Below are positions 6,926-13,239 of a DNA stretch of 13,239 nucleotides, one piece after another. The notes beneath the pieces are model-generated. The model saw nothing but the letters and a program-made list of their open reading frames with translations. It was not told the origin of the DNA and did not search any database. The position numbers and the translations under genes were made by a program. The DNA is taken from assembly GCA_902464175.1 (NCBI GenBank), contig CABQHZ010000044.1, forward strand, positions 1-13,239, written 5' to 3'. Source of the stretch: an uncultured Collinsella sp. Its GTDB lineage: Bacteria; Actinomycetota; Coriobacteriia; Coriobacteriales; Coriobacteriaceae. The first letter of the stretch is position 1. Each line of letters begins with the position of its first letter.

Positions 6926-7058
6926 GCATCTCAGATGCAAGTGAGTAGGCTTTTTTGGATCTGCCGAGCACATTGCGGCAAGTGCTCAATAAAATCGCAG
7001 GTCAGGGCTGTGGCGTTTTGAGGTGTGCCCGGCATCCCGCCAAAAGCCTACTCACTTG
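6926..7058. repeat. Inverted-repeat element between two terminators
   Basis: CAAGTGAGTAGGCTTTT at 6938-6954 is perfectly repeated in reverse complement at 7042-7058 (17 of 17). The left arm is preceded by, and shares one base with, the near-palindrome GCATCTcAGATGC (6926-6938). Inside is a further hairpin, GAGCAC (6966-6971) and GTGCTC (6982-6987), with an overlapping alternative TGCCG/CGGCA pairing. No coding frame is convincing. It may be a small dispersed non-coding element or a structured RNA. Confidence 0.7.
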
Positions 7059-7071
7059 GTTTTACTGCTAG

Positions 7072-7112
7072 AAAACCGCCGCGAGGGAAAGTAGCTCCCT
7101 CGCGGCGGTTTT
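7072..7112. terminator. Second GC-rich terminator, sister of the one at 6873
   Basis: A perfect 17-bp stem, AAAACCGCCGCGAGGGA (7072-7088) and its complement (7096-7112), flanked by T- and A-runs so that it can stop transcription both ways. Its core CCGCCGCGA and the TAGCTCCC side of the loop closely resemble the hairpin at 6873-6909, which suggests a duplication or a shared element type. Confidence 0.85.
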
Positions 7113-7117
7113 TGGCG

Positions 7118-7165
7118 TTTGCCCAGATAAAACCTACCTAAATAAACTTGTCCCTTTTTGGCAGG
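7118..7165 (-). repeat. Intergenic repeat A, copy 1
   Basis: Read on the minus strand, these 48 bp match copy 2 at 8666-8713 in 43 of 48 positions without a gap. The shared core includes AAAAGGGACA, GTTTATTT and GGTTTTATCTGGG. The two copies lie in opposite orientation on each side of the DAHP synthase gene. Confidence 0.8.
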
Positions 7166-7515
7166 TGGTTTCAGCTGAACGGCGGGCCGTGCGCCCTGGG
7201 CGTGCGGGCTCACAATCTGGGGAAACCGAACAGATTGGGGGCTTGTATGATCGATTCGAAGGGAACCGTGCGACCCGAGGGCATGTTTAACAGAGTGCGC
7301 CTGGCCCCCGAAGCCCGGAGCGCATACGATACGCAAGGGGTAGTCGTTGGGGACGTCCCCAATGACCACTCCGGCAACGCCGATGTTTTGGCGCAGACAG
7401 CGAAAGCCCGCCAGAGCGAGCAAGGCGCCTTGAAACGAGGCGGCATTGACCTTTTGGTCATGCCGCCGAAGTTGAAAGGCAGATTGCCGCTCTGGCGGGC
7501 TTGCAGCGTCAACTG
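7166..7515. other. Non-coding, hairpin-rich stretch downstream of the DAHP synthase gene
   Basis: No convincing gene lies here; open frames on both strands lack good start signals and recognisable domains. The stretch has CAATCTG/CAGATTG (7213-7219 and 7231-7237), a 16-bp perfect palindrome TTGGGGACGTCCCCAA (7347-7362) whose pairing can extend outwards with wobble pairs, and a nested structure at 7404-7502 listed separately. The density of perfect stems suggests dispersed repeat elements or a structured RNA rather than random spacer. Confidence 0.5.
7404..7502. repeat. Nested inverted repeats with a 15-bp perfect outer stem
   Basis: The outer arms AAGCCCGCCAGAGCG (7404-7418) and its exact complement (7488-7502) enclose a 12-bp palindrome CAAGGCGCCTTG (7421-7432) and an inner hairpin GGCGGCATTGACC (7439-7451) / GGTCATGCCGCC (7456-7467) with one bulged base and a TTTT loop. 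It can act as a back-up terminator for the DAHP synthase gene, or be a REP-like element. Confidence 0.65.
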
Positions 7516-7543
7516 GTTACGCGGTTTGGTAAAACCGCGTAAC
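7516..7543 (-). terminator. Hairpin overlapping the DAHP synthase stop codon
   Basis: A 12-bp perfect stem, GTTACGCGGTTT (7516-7527) and its complement (7532-7543), with a 4-nt loop. It overlaps the last base of the aroF-type stop codon on the minus strand. No T-run follows on that strand, so it may work as a 3'-end stabiliser or weak terminator rather than a classic one. Confidence 0.6.
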
Positions 7544-8574
7544 TAAACCCGCTCCGCGATCTCGTGGATGAGGTAGTCGGTCTTTTCCCAGCCCAGGCAC
7601 GGGTCGGTGATCGACTTGCCAAAGACGCCACCGTCAACCGGCTGGTTGCCATCCTCAAGGTAGGACTCGATCATAAAGCCCTTGACCAGCTTGGAGATGG
7701 ACTCGTTGCGGCGGCAGCTGTCGAGCACCTCCTTGCAAATGCGGTACTGCTCCAGCGGGCGCTTGCCCGAGTTGTCGTGGTTGCAGTCGATGACCGCCGC
7801 CGGGTTGGCGTAACCGGCATGCTCGGTGTAGCGCTCGGCCAGGCGCTCCAGGTGCTCGTAGTGGTAATTGGGGTAGGTACGACCGTCGAGACCGATGTAG
7901 CCACGCATAACGGCGTGCGCGAGCGGGTTGCCGTCGCACTCGACCTCCCAGTTGCGGAAGATAAAGCTCTGATGTGCCTGGGCGGCGTAGATGGAGTTGA
8001 GCATAACGGTGGTGGAACCGGCGGTGGGGTTTTTCATGCCCACAGGCACCGAAATGCCGCTCGACACCAGACGATGCTCCTGGTTCTCGACCGAGCGCGC
8101 GCCCACGGCGACGTAGCTCAGCAGGTCGACGAGGTACTGGTAGTTGGACGGGTAGAGCATCTCGTCGGCGGTAAAGAAGCCAGTCTCCTCGATGACGCGC
8201 AGGTGCATGTGGCGGATGGCCTTAACGCCTTCAAGCAGGTCATCGGGCGCCTCGGGGTCGGGGTTGTGCAGCAGACCCTTGTAGCCGGTGCCCTTGGTGC
8301 GCGGCTTGTTGGTGTAGACACGCGGAATGATGATGAGCTTGTCCTTGACCTCTTCGGCGACCTTGGCCAGTCGGTTCATGTACTCAAGCACCGAGTCCTC
8401 GCGGTCGGCAGAGCACGGGCCGATGATGAGCACCTTGCGTGCGTCCTCGCCGGTAAAGACCTTGGCGACCTCGGCGTCGAATGCCTGCTTTTTGGCGGTA
8501 AGCTCGGCGGAAAGCGGCATTTCCTCGCGGATCTCCATGGGGATCGGCAGCCTGCGCTTGAATTCCATGGCCAT
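7543..8574 (-). CDS. aroF: Type I 3-deoxy-7-phosphoheptulonate (DAHP) synthase
   Basis: A 343-residue cytoplasmic enzyme that condenses phosphoenolpyruvate with erythrose-4-phosphate, the first step of aromatic amino acid (shikimate) synthesis. It is the AroF/G/H (type I alpha) class. Visible motifs are IIGPCSADREDS (metal-ligand Cys54), IIPRVYTNKPRTKGTGYKG (Arg85 and Lys90 of the phosphoenolpyruvate site), VGARSVENQEHR (157-168), GMKNPTAGST (Lys181), DCNHDNSGKRP (His266), GFMIESYL (Glu303) and SITDPC (Asp324). The length and N-terminal extension fit feedback-regulated isozymes, but which amino acid inhibits it cannot be read. The ATG at 8574 follows AAAGGAGG with about 6-nt spacing. It stands alone, with its own promoter and no other shikimate gene nearby. 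The symbol aroF names the family, not a specific E. coli isozyme. Confidence 0.95.
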   Translation of the reverse strand: MAMEFKRRLPIPMEIREEMPLSAELTAKKQAFDAEVAKVFTGEDARKVLIIGPCSADREDSVLEYMNRLAKVAEEVKDKLIIIPRVYTNKPRTKGTGYKGLLHNPDPEAPDDLLEGVKAIRHMHLRVIEETGFFTADEMLYPSNYQYLVDLLSYVAVGARSVENQEHRLVSSGISVPVGMKNPTAGSTTVMLNSIYAAQAHQSFIFRNWEVECDGNPLAHAVMRGYIGLDGRTYPNYHYEHLERLAERYTEHAGYANPAAVIDCNHDNSGKRPLEQYRICKEVLDSCRRNESISKLVKGFMIESYLEDGNQPVDGGVFGKSITDPCLGWEKTDYLIHEIAERV

Positions 8575-8630
8575 ATGGGGCCTCCTTTATCAATTAACGG
8601 CAACAATTGGCGAATTCTCGAATGCTCGGC

Positions 8631-8659
8631 ATTATCCGCTGTCGCACGCTAAAGTGCAA
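8631..8659 (-). promoter_or_regulatory. Sigma-70-type promoter of the DAHP synthase gene
   Basis: On the minus strand, TTGCAC (8659-8654) and GATAAT (8636-8631) are separated by exactly 17 bp. The -10 matches consensus at 5 of 6 and the -35 at 3 of 6. A start near 8624 would leave a leader of about 50 nt that ends in the AAAGGAGG ribosome binding site. I see no T-box or leader-peptide attenuator in it. Confidence 0.6.
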
Positions 8660-8665
8660 GTGAAA

Positions 8666-8713
8666 CCTGCCGAAAAGGGACAGGTTTATTTTGGTCGGTT
8701 TTATCTGGGGAAA
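8666..8713 (+). repeat. Intergenic repeat A, copy 2
   Basis: These 48 bp match the reverse complement of 7118-7165 at 43 of 48 positions. The copy begins 6 bp upstream of the -35 box of the DAHP synthase promoter. A shorter similarity (GTGAAACC against CTGAAACC) extends beyond the left end, offset by 3 bp. Confidence 0.8.
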
Positions 8714-8783
8714 TGTCGGCGCTCGCCGGAAGGGGAGGGCCAACGTACGGCACGCTGGAGCAAGTTGGATCTTCTGCGGCATA

Positions 8784-9021
8784 CCCTGTGGACAAAAAAT
8801 GGCAAATATGAGTACTGTTGCTAGCGTAGTATCATATAGATCTTACAAGATAATAGACACAACAGTAAATATGTTCATTAACGTTGGCACACAGAAGCAT
8901 GCTACCGGGCATTTTGATCAATTTGAAGGCATATCTAGGCCGCAATGAGGTCGTTTGGGGCAGTTTTGGCTGTTACTAAAAAGGTGACAGTACTCATATT
9001 TGCCATTTTTTGTCCACGGGG
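8784..9021. repeat. 238-bp MITE-like element with 35-bp terminal inverted repeats
   Basis: The arm at 8784-8818 is the reverse complement of 8987-9021 at 34 of 35 positions; the core is GTGGACAAAAAATGGC followed by AAATATGAGTACTGT. The 168-bp interior is much more AT-rich than the neighbouring genes. Each arm contains the same ATG, so two converging short frames start with the same seven residues, MANMSTV: 8799-8948 on plus (49 residues) and 8935-9006 on minus (23 residues). No transposase is encoded and I see no clear target-site duplication. Confidence 0.75.
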
Positions 9022-9080
9022 CCTTGAGGGAGGGCGTCAATCAGGTCCCAGGGGAGGCGGTTCGAGGGCTGCAAAACAAA

Positions 9081-9112
9081 AACGGGGACGCAGATTGTCC
9101 TGCGTCCCCGTT
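9081..9112 (-). terminator. Rho-independent terminator of the ABC exporter operon
   Basis: A perfect 13-bp stem, AACGGGGACGCAG (9081-9093) and its complement (9100-9112), with a 6-nt loop. On the minus strand it is followed by TTTTTGTTTTG. It lies about 30 bp after the exporter stop codon. Confidence 0.93.
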
Positions 9113-9143
9113 CTCGGGCGTTATTCGTTCCTTGCGACAGAAT

Positions 9144-11000
9144 TTACGCCGCTTCGTCGAACTGCGAGTTGTACAGGTCGGCGTAGAAGCCGCCTTGGGC
9201 GAGCAGCTCGTCGTGCGTGCCCTTCTCGACGATGTCGCCGTCGCGAATCACCAAGATCACGTCGGCGTTGCGGATCGTGGACAGGCGATGCGCGATGACA
9301 AAGCTCGTGCGGCCCTGCATCAGCGCATCCATGGCGCGCTGAATAAGCTCTTCGGTACGGGTATCGACGTTGGAAGTCGCCTCGTCCAAAATCAGCGCCG
9401 GACGGTCGGCCAAAATGGCGCGGGCGATGGTCACGAGTTGGCGCTGGCCCTGTGAGAGGTTGGTGCCCTCCTCATTGATCATAAAGTCGTAGCCGCCGGC
9501 GAGCGTATGGATAAAGTGGTCGCAGCGTGCGGCGCGTGCAGCGGCCTCGACCTCGGCGTCGGTCGCATCGGGGCGTCCGTAGCGGATGTTCTCGCGGATG
9601 GTGCCGTTAAACAGCCAGGTGTCCTGCAGCACCATGGCAAACTCGCCGCGCAGCGCCGCGCGGTCCCAGTCGCGCACGTCGACGCCTTCGACGCGCAGCG
9701 AACCGCCGTCCACGTCGTAAAAGCGCTGCAGCAGCTTAATGAGCGTGGTCTTGCCGGCGCCGGTGGGGCCGACGATGGCGATGGTCTGACCGGGCTGCGC
9801 CTCGCAGCTAAAGTCGTGGATGATGGTCTTGTCGGACGTGTAGCCAAACTTGACATGGTCGAACTCCACGTGGCCGGGGCGCTTCTCGGGAATCTGCGCG
9901 TCGGCCTTCTGCTCCTCCTCGGGCGCGGCCAGGAACTCAAACACGCGCTCGGTAGCGGCGGCCATCGACTGCATCGTGTTGCTCACGTTGCCCAGCTGCT
10001 GCACCGGCTGCGTAAAGTTGCGAACGTACTGGATAAAGCTCTGGATGTCGCCGGGCGTGGCATTGCCGGTCAGCGCGAGCTGCGCGCCTACCACGACGAC
10101 GCCCACGTAGCCCATGTTGCCCACCAGACTCATAAGCGGCATCATCAGGCCCGACAGGAACTGCGAGCGCCAGCCGCTAATAAAGAGGCGGTCGTTTTGA
10201 CGGTCGAACTCCTCGATTGAGGCCTCGGCGCGGTCGAACACCTGAATGACATTCTGGCCGGCAAAGTCCTCCTCGATAATGCCGTTGACGGCGCCCAGGA
10301 CTTGCTGTTGCTCGCGGAAGTACGGCTGCGAGAAGTGAATCATCACGGTCAGGATAATCGCGGCTGCCGGCAGCGTGAGCACGGTGACGCCGGTGAGCGG
10401 CAGACTGATCGACAGCATCATGACGAGCACGCCGATAATCTGCGTGACAGACGTGATGAGCTGCGTCACGCTCTGGTTGAGCGACTGGCCGAGCGTATCG
10501 ACGTCGTTGGTGATGCGACTGAGTACGTCGCCCTTGCTGTGGCCGTTGAAGTAACTCATCGGAACGACGGCGATCTTGGCGGCGATCTCCTTGCGCATGC
10601 GATAACAAATCTTTTGCGTGACGCCGGTCATGAGCCAGCCTTGGATCAGGCTGCAGGCAGAGCTCGCCAGATACAGACAGAGCAAAAAGCCGAGCGTCTT
10701 GGCGATCCAGGCAAAGTCGACATCGCCGGTGCCGTTGACCTTGGCAACCAAGCCCTCGAACAGCTTAGTCGTAACCTGGCCGAGCACCTTGGGCCCCACA
10801 ATGTTAAAGATGACCGAGCACACGGCAAAGGCGACGGCGGCAAACACGGCAATCTTGTGCTGGCCGATATAGCCGAGCAGCTGCCTCATGGTGCCCTTAA
10901 AGTCCTTGGCCTTTTCGCCACGGCGCATGCCACCCATGCGGCCCATGGGACCACGCTGGCGGGTGGGCTTGGGAATCTGAGTCTTGGTCTCGTCTGCCAT
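9144..11000 (-). CDS. ABC exporter half-transporter, catalytically canonical partner
   Basis: A 618-residue membrane-domain/ATPase fusion of the multidrug exporter class (ABCB/MsbA-like). After a basic cytoplasmic N-terminus (1-45, with GPMGRMGGMRRG), six membrane helices span about 48-345, with the SRITNDVDTL coupling region at 161-170. In the ATPase domain, Walker A is GPTGAGKT (411-418), the Q-loop Gln is at 459, Walker B is LILDE with catalytic Glu540, and the switch His is at 571. The signature is LSQGQ (515-519) instead of LSGGQ. Its ATG overlaps the stop of the upstream gene (TAATG), so the two are translationally coupled. With the degenerate neighbour it should form a heterodimer. The cargo (drug, peptide or lipid) cannot be told from sequence. 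Confidence 0.93.
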   Translation of the reverse strand: MADETKTQIPKPTRQRGPMGRMGGMRRGEKAKDFKGTMRQLLGYIGQHKIAVFAAVAFAVCSVIFNIVGPKVLGQVTTKLFEGLVAKVNGTGDVDFAWIAKTLGFLLCLYLASSACSLIQGWLMTGVTQKICYRMRKEIAAKIAVVPMSYFNGHSKGDVLSRITNDVDTLGQSLNQSVTQLITSVTQIIGVLVMMLSISLPLTGVTVLTLPAAAIILTVMIHFSQPYFREQQQVLGAVNGIIEEDFAGQNVIQVFDRAEASIEEFDRQNDRLFISGWRSQFLSGLMMPLMSLVGNMGYVGVVVVGAQLALTGNATPGDIQSFIQYVRNFTQPVQQLGNVSNTMQSMAAATERVFEFLAAPEEEQKADAQIPEKRPGHVEFDHVKFGYTSDKTIIHDFSCEAQPGQTIAIVGPTGAGKTTLIKLLQRFYDVDGGSLRVEGVDVRDWDRAALRGEFAMVLQDTWLFNGTIRENIRYGRPDATDAEVEAAARAARCDHFIHTLAGGYDFMINEEGTNLSQGQRQLVTIARAILADRPALILDEATSNVDTRTEELIQRAMDALMQGRTSFVIAHRLSTIRNADVILVIRDGDIVEKGTHDELLAQGGFYADLYNSQFDEAA

Positions 11001-13239
11001 TAGCGCTCGCCTCCTTCCATGACGGCTGCAATTTCTTCTTGGGTAAGCCCCAGTTCCTCGGCGGAAAGCTGCGACTGTGCAATCTCCAGGTACGCCGGGC
11101 AGCCGTGCAGCAGCTCCTCGTGCGTGCCGGTGCCCACTACGTGACCGTCGTCGAGCACGATGATCTGGTCGGCGTGCATGATGGTCGCGATGCGCTGGGC
11201 CACGACCACGAGTGCGGCGTCGGTAACGTTTTTGGCAAGCTCCTCGCGCAGGCGGGCGTCGGTCTTGTAGTCGAGCGCGCTAAACGAGTCATCGAACACC
11301 ACGACCTCGGGCTTTTTGGCCAACGCGCGGGCAATGGCCAGGCGTTGGCGCTGACCACCCGAAACATTGGAGCCGCCCTGGCTGATGGGGGAGTCGTAGC
11401 CGCCCTCGCGCTCGGCGATAAAGTCCTCGGCCTGGGCGATGCGTGCCGCCTGGCGCATATCATCATCGCTCACCATGTCGCCGGCAAACTTGAGGTTGCT
11501 CTCGACGGTGCCCGAGAACAGGCGACCCTGCTGCGGGATGTAACCAATGCGGTGGCGCAGCTCGGAAAGGGTCATGTCGCGCACGTCGATGCCGTCGAGC
11601 GAAATGCTGCCGCCCGTGACGTCGTACAGGCGCGGAATCAGCTGCACGAGCGTGGACTTGCCCGAACCCGTTGAGCCAATGATGCCGAGCATCTGACCGG
11701 CATGCGTGGTGAAGTTCACGCCGCTGATGACATCGGCGCGGGCATCGGGATACTGGAAGCTCACGTCGCGGAAGGTGAGCTCACCGCACGGCGCGCTGGC
11801 AGCAGGCAGTTTGGGCGAGGCAGGGTCGTTGATGCTGGTGGGGCAGGTGATGACCTCTTCCACGCGCTCGGCTGCGACCTCGGCGCGGGGCAGGATGACC
11901 GAAACCATGGTGAGGATCATAAACGCCATGACGATCTGCATGGTGTAGGAGATGAACGCCATCATGTTGCCGACCTGCATCACGCCGTCAGACACGCCCT
12001 GCGCGCCAAACCAGACGATAAGCACGGTGATGCAGTTCATAACGAGCATCATGAGCGGCATCATAAAGCTCATGGCTCGGTTGGTGTAGAGCTGCGTGGT
12101 CATAAGGTCGAGCGAAGCCTTGTCAAAGCGCTCAAGCTCATGCTCCTCGCGGTTGAACGAACGGATAGGCATAAGGCCGTCGAGCAGCTCGCGGGCGGTA
12201 AGGTTCACGCGGTCCACAAAGCTCTGCATCTTTTTGAACTTGGGCATGGTGAGGCCCATAAGCACGCCGACGACGGCCGAGACCGCGATGATGGCCACGG
12301 CGATGGTCCACTCCAGGCCGGTGTGGTTGGCCAGGACGCGCATGACGGCGACGATGCCCATGACGGGCGCCATGAGGCACATGCGGATAAACAGGGTTGC
12401 GGCCATCTGAATCTGCTGAATGTCGTTGGTGCAGCGAGTGATGAGCGAGGCCTGGCTAAACTTGCCCACCTCGGCTGGCGAGAAGTGCATGACCTTGTTG
12501 AAGGTCTCGCGGCGCAGGTCGCGTGCGATGGAACAGGCGGTGCGCGAGGCCACGGCGCCGGTTAGGATGGTGGCGACCAGTGAGATCAGGCACAGACCAA
12601 ACATCGTGGTCGCCATGCGGCCCAGGTAGGCGTTCTGCACGTCGGCGGGGTCGATACCCTGCGCCTTGTACTCGTCTTGCACATAGCTCACGGCGCGTTG
12701 GGTCACGATGGAGCCCGACATGGAGCCCATTTTGTCCGCCATTTCATTGGCGCCCTCGACGAGCTTGCTTTGGTCTACCAGACCGCCCTCGACACCTAGG
12801 CGCAGACTCTTCATGGTGATCTTGCCGCCGTCGGCATCAATCTGCTTTTGCATGTTTTGCGCCGCTGTGGCCTTCTGCTGCATCTCGGCGAGCTGCTCGG
12901 GCGTCATTGCCGCCATCTGCTCGGGGGTGGGCATGGCCTGGGCGCCGCCGCCATTGCTTGCCTCGGTGGATGCGCCGGTCATGTCGCCCATGGAGCTGGC
13001 GTCGATGCCCTGGTTGAGAGAAAGGACGACGGTCTCGGGCAGGCTCATAATGTCGGCAATTTTGCCGCCATCGGCACGCTCTTCCTCGGTGCCCTTGTAC
13101 GTTCGAATGCCTTTTTTGTCAGCCTTGCTAAACACGGCCTCCACAGCTTTGGCGTCCTTGGTGCTCATAAAGAGCTCAAGGTCATCGAGTGATTCGGCAC
13201 GAATGGTGTCGGGCACGGGCGAGGCGATGCCGCCTTGCT
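11000..13239 (-). CDS. ABC exporter half-transporter, degenerate partner, 5' end beyond window
   Basis: The frame stays open through the right edge (QGGIASP precedes the GTG at 13216), so the true N-terminus and first membrane helix lie outside the window. Numbering from codon 13216: residues 1-195 are a polar, Met/Ala/Gln-rich segment without membrane helices, probably an extracytoplasmic insertion between helices 1 and 2; helices 2-6 follow from about 200 to 445. The ATPase domain has Walker A GSTGSGKST (514-522), intact signature VSGGQ (618-622), Walker B FDDSFSALD with Asp643 in place of the catalytic Glu, and Gln674 in place of the switch His. These changes mark the degenerate subunit of heterodimeric exporters such as BmrC, LmrC or TM287. 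The partner gene follows by TAATG overlap. Confidence 0.93.
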   Translation of the reverse strand, partial: QGGIASPVPDTIRAESLDDLELFMSTKDAKAVEAVFSKADKKGIRTYKGTEEERADGGKIADIMSLPETVVLSLNQGIDASSMGDMTGASTEASNGGGAQAMPTPEQMAAMTPEQLAEMQQKATAAQNMQKQIDADGGKITMKSLRLGVEGGLVDQSKLVEGANEMADKMGSMSGSIVTQRAVSYVQDEYKAQGIDPADVQNAYLGRMATTMFGLCLISLVATILTGAVASRTACSIARDLRRETFNKVMHFSPAEVGKFSQASLITRCTNDIQQIQMAATLFIRMCLMAPVMGIVAVMRVLANHTGLEWTIAVAIIAVSAVVGVLMGLTMPKFKKMQSFVDRVNLTARELLDGLMPIRSFNREEHELERFDKASLDLMTTQLYTNRAMSFMMPLMMLVMNCITVLIVWFGAQGVSDGVMQVGNMMAFISYTMQIVMAFMILTMVSVILPRAEVAAERVEEVITCPTSINDPASPKLPAASAPCGELTFRDVSFQYPDARADVISGVNFTTHAGQMLGIIGSTGSGKSTLVQLIPRLYDVTGGSISLDGIDVRDMTLSELRHRIGYIPQQGRLFSGTVESNLKFAGDMVSDDDMRQAARIAQAEDFIAEREGGYDSPISQGGSNVSGGQRQRLAIARALAKKPEVVVFDDSFSALDYKTDARLREELAKNVTDAALVVVAQRIATIMHADQIIVLDDGHVVGTGTHEELLHGCPAYLEIAQSQLSAEELGLTQEEIAAVMEGGER

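Noticed and set aside
7148..7546. 132-residue plus-strand and overlapping 123-residue minus-strand (7052-7423) frames
   Set aside because: They span repeats, terminators and palindromes, are unlike any family I know, and lack ribosome binding sites. Apparent similarity between the frames comes from the palindrome and repeat A.
8327..8824. 165-residue plus-strand frame covering the aroF upstream region
   Set aside because: It is antisense to aroF in its first half and crosses repeat A in its second half, with no domain.
13214..13216. GTG at 13216 as the true start of the degenerate exporter subunit
   Set aside because: The frame remains open to the window edge, the first membrane helix would be missing, and no ribosome binding site precedes it.
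1..13239. CRISPR arrays, tRNA or rRNA genes, intact transposase or integrase, phage genes
   Set aside because: None was seen: there are no regularly spaced direct repeats, no tRNA-like cloverleaf with a TTC-loop signature, and no recombinase motifs in any credible frame.

Overview
The window looks like a chromosomal segment of a GC-rich gut actinobacterium, most likely a Coriobacteriia member such as Collinsella. This is inferred from codon use, gene style and hairpin-rich intergenic DNA, not from a marker gene. No rRNA, tRNA, CRISPR array, phage gene or intact transposase was found.

Left part (1-2140): a DeoR-family sugar-responsive repressor, cut at its C-terminus by the window edge, is divergent from a class II fructose/tagatose-bisphosphate aldolase gene. 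The shared intergenic region has operator-like repeats. A strong terminator follows the aldolase gene and sits inside a 29-bp inverted repeat.

Middle part (2141-6909): about 540 bp of poor coding quality hold one short hypothetical ORF and what looks like a decayed ORF just upstream of it. Next comes the most unusual gene of the window: a Nudix (MutT-like) hydrolase fused through a basic linker to a Vsr-type T:G mismatch endonuclease. It is divergent from a two-gene BceA/BceB-type ABC transporter operon (antimicrobial-peptide resistance or sensing class). No two-component system lies nearby. The short divergent promoter region has two dyads, one of which overlaps the ribosome binding site of the ATPase gene.

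Right-middle part (6910-9112): a single metabolic gene, a type I DAHP synthase (first step of the shikimate pathway), lies in unusually repeat-rich DNA. Around it are two sister terminators, an inverted-repeat element between them, a 48-bp repeat in opposite orientations on each side of the gene, a chain of hairpins downstream of it, and a 238-bp element with 35-bp terminal inverted repeats (34/35 match) that looks like a MITE.

Right part (9113-13239): two translationally coupled ABC exporter half-transporter genes on the minus strand, ending in a strong terminator. The first runs off the window. One ATPase has degenerate catalytic residues and the other is nearly canonical, as in heterodimeric exporters of the BmrCD/LmrCD/TM287-288 type.
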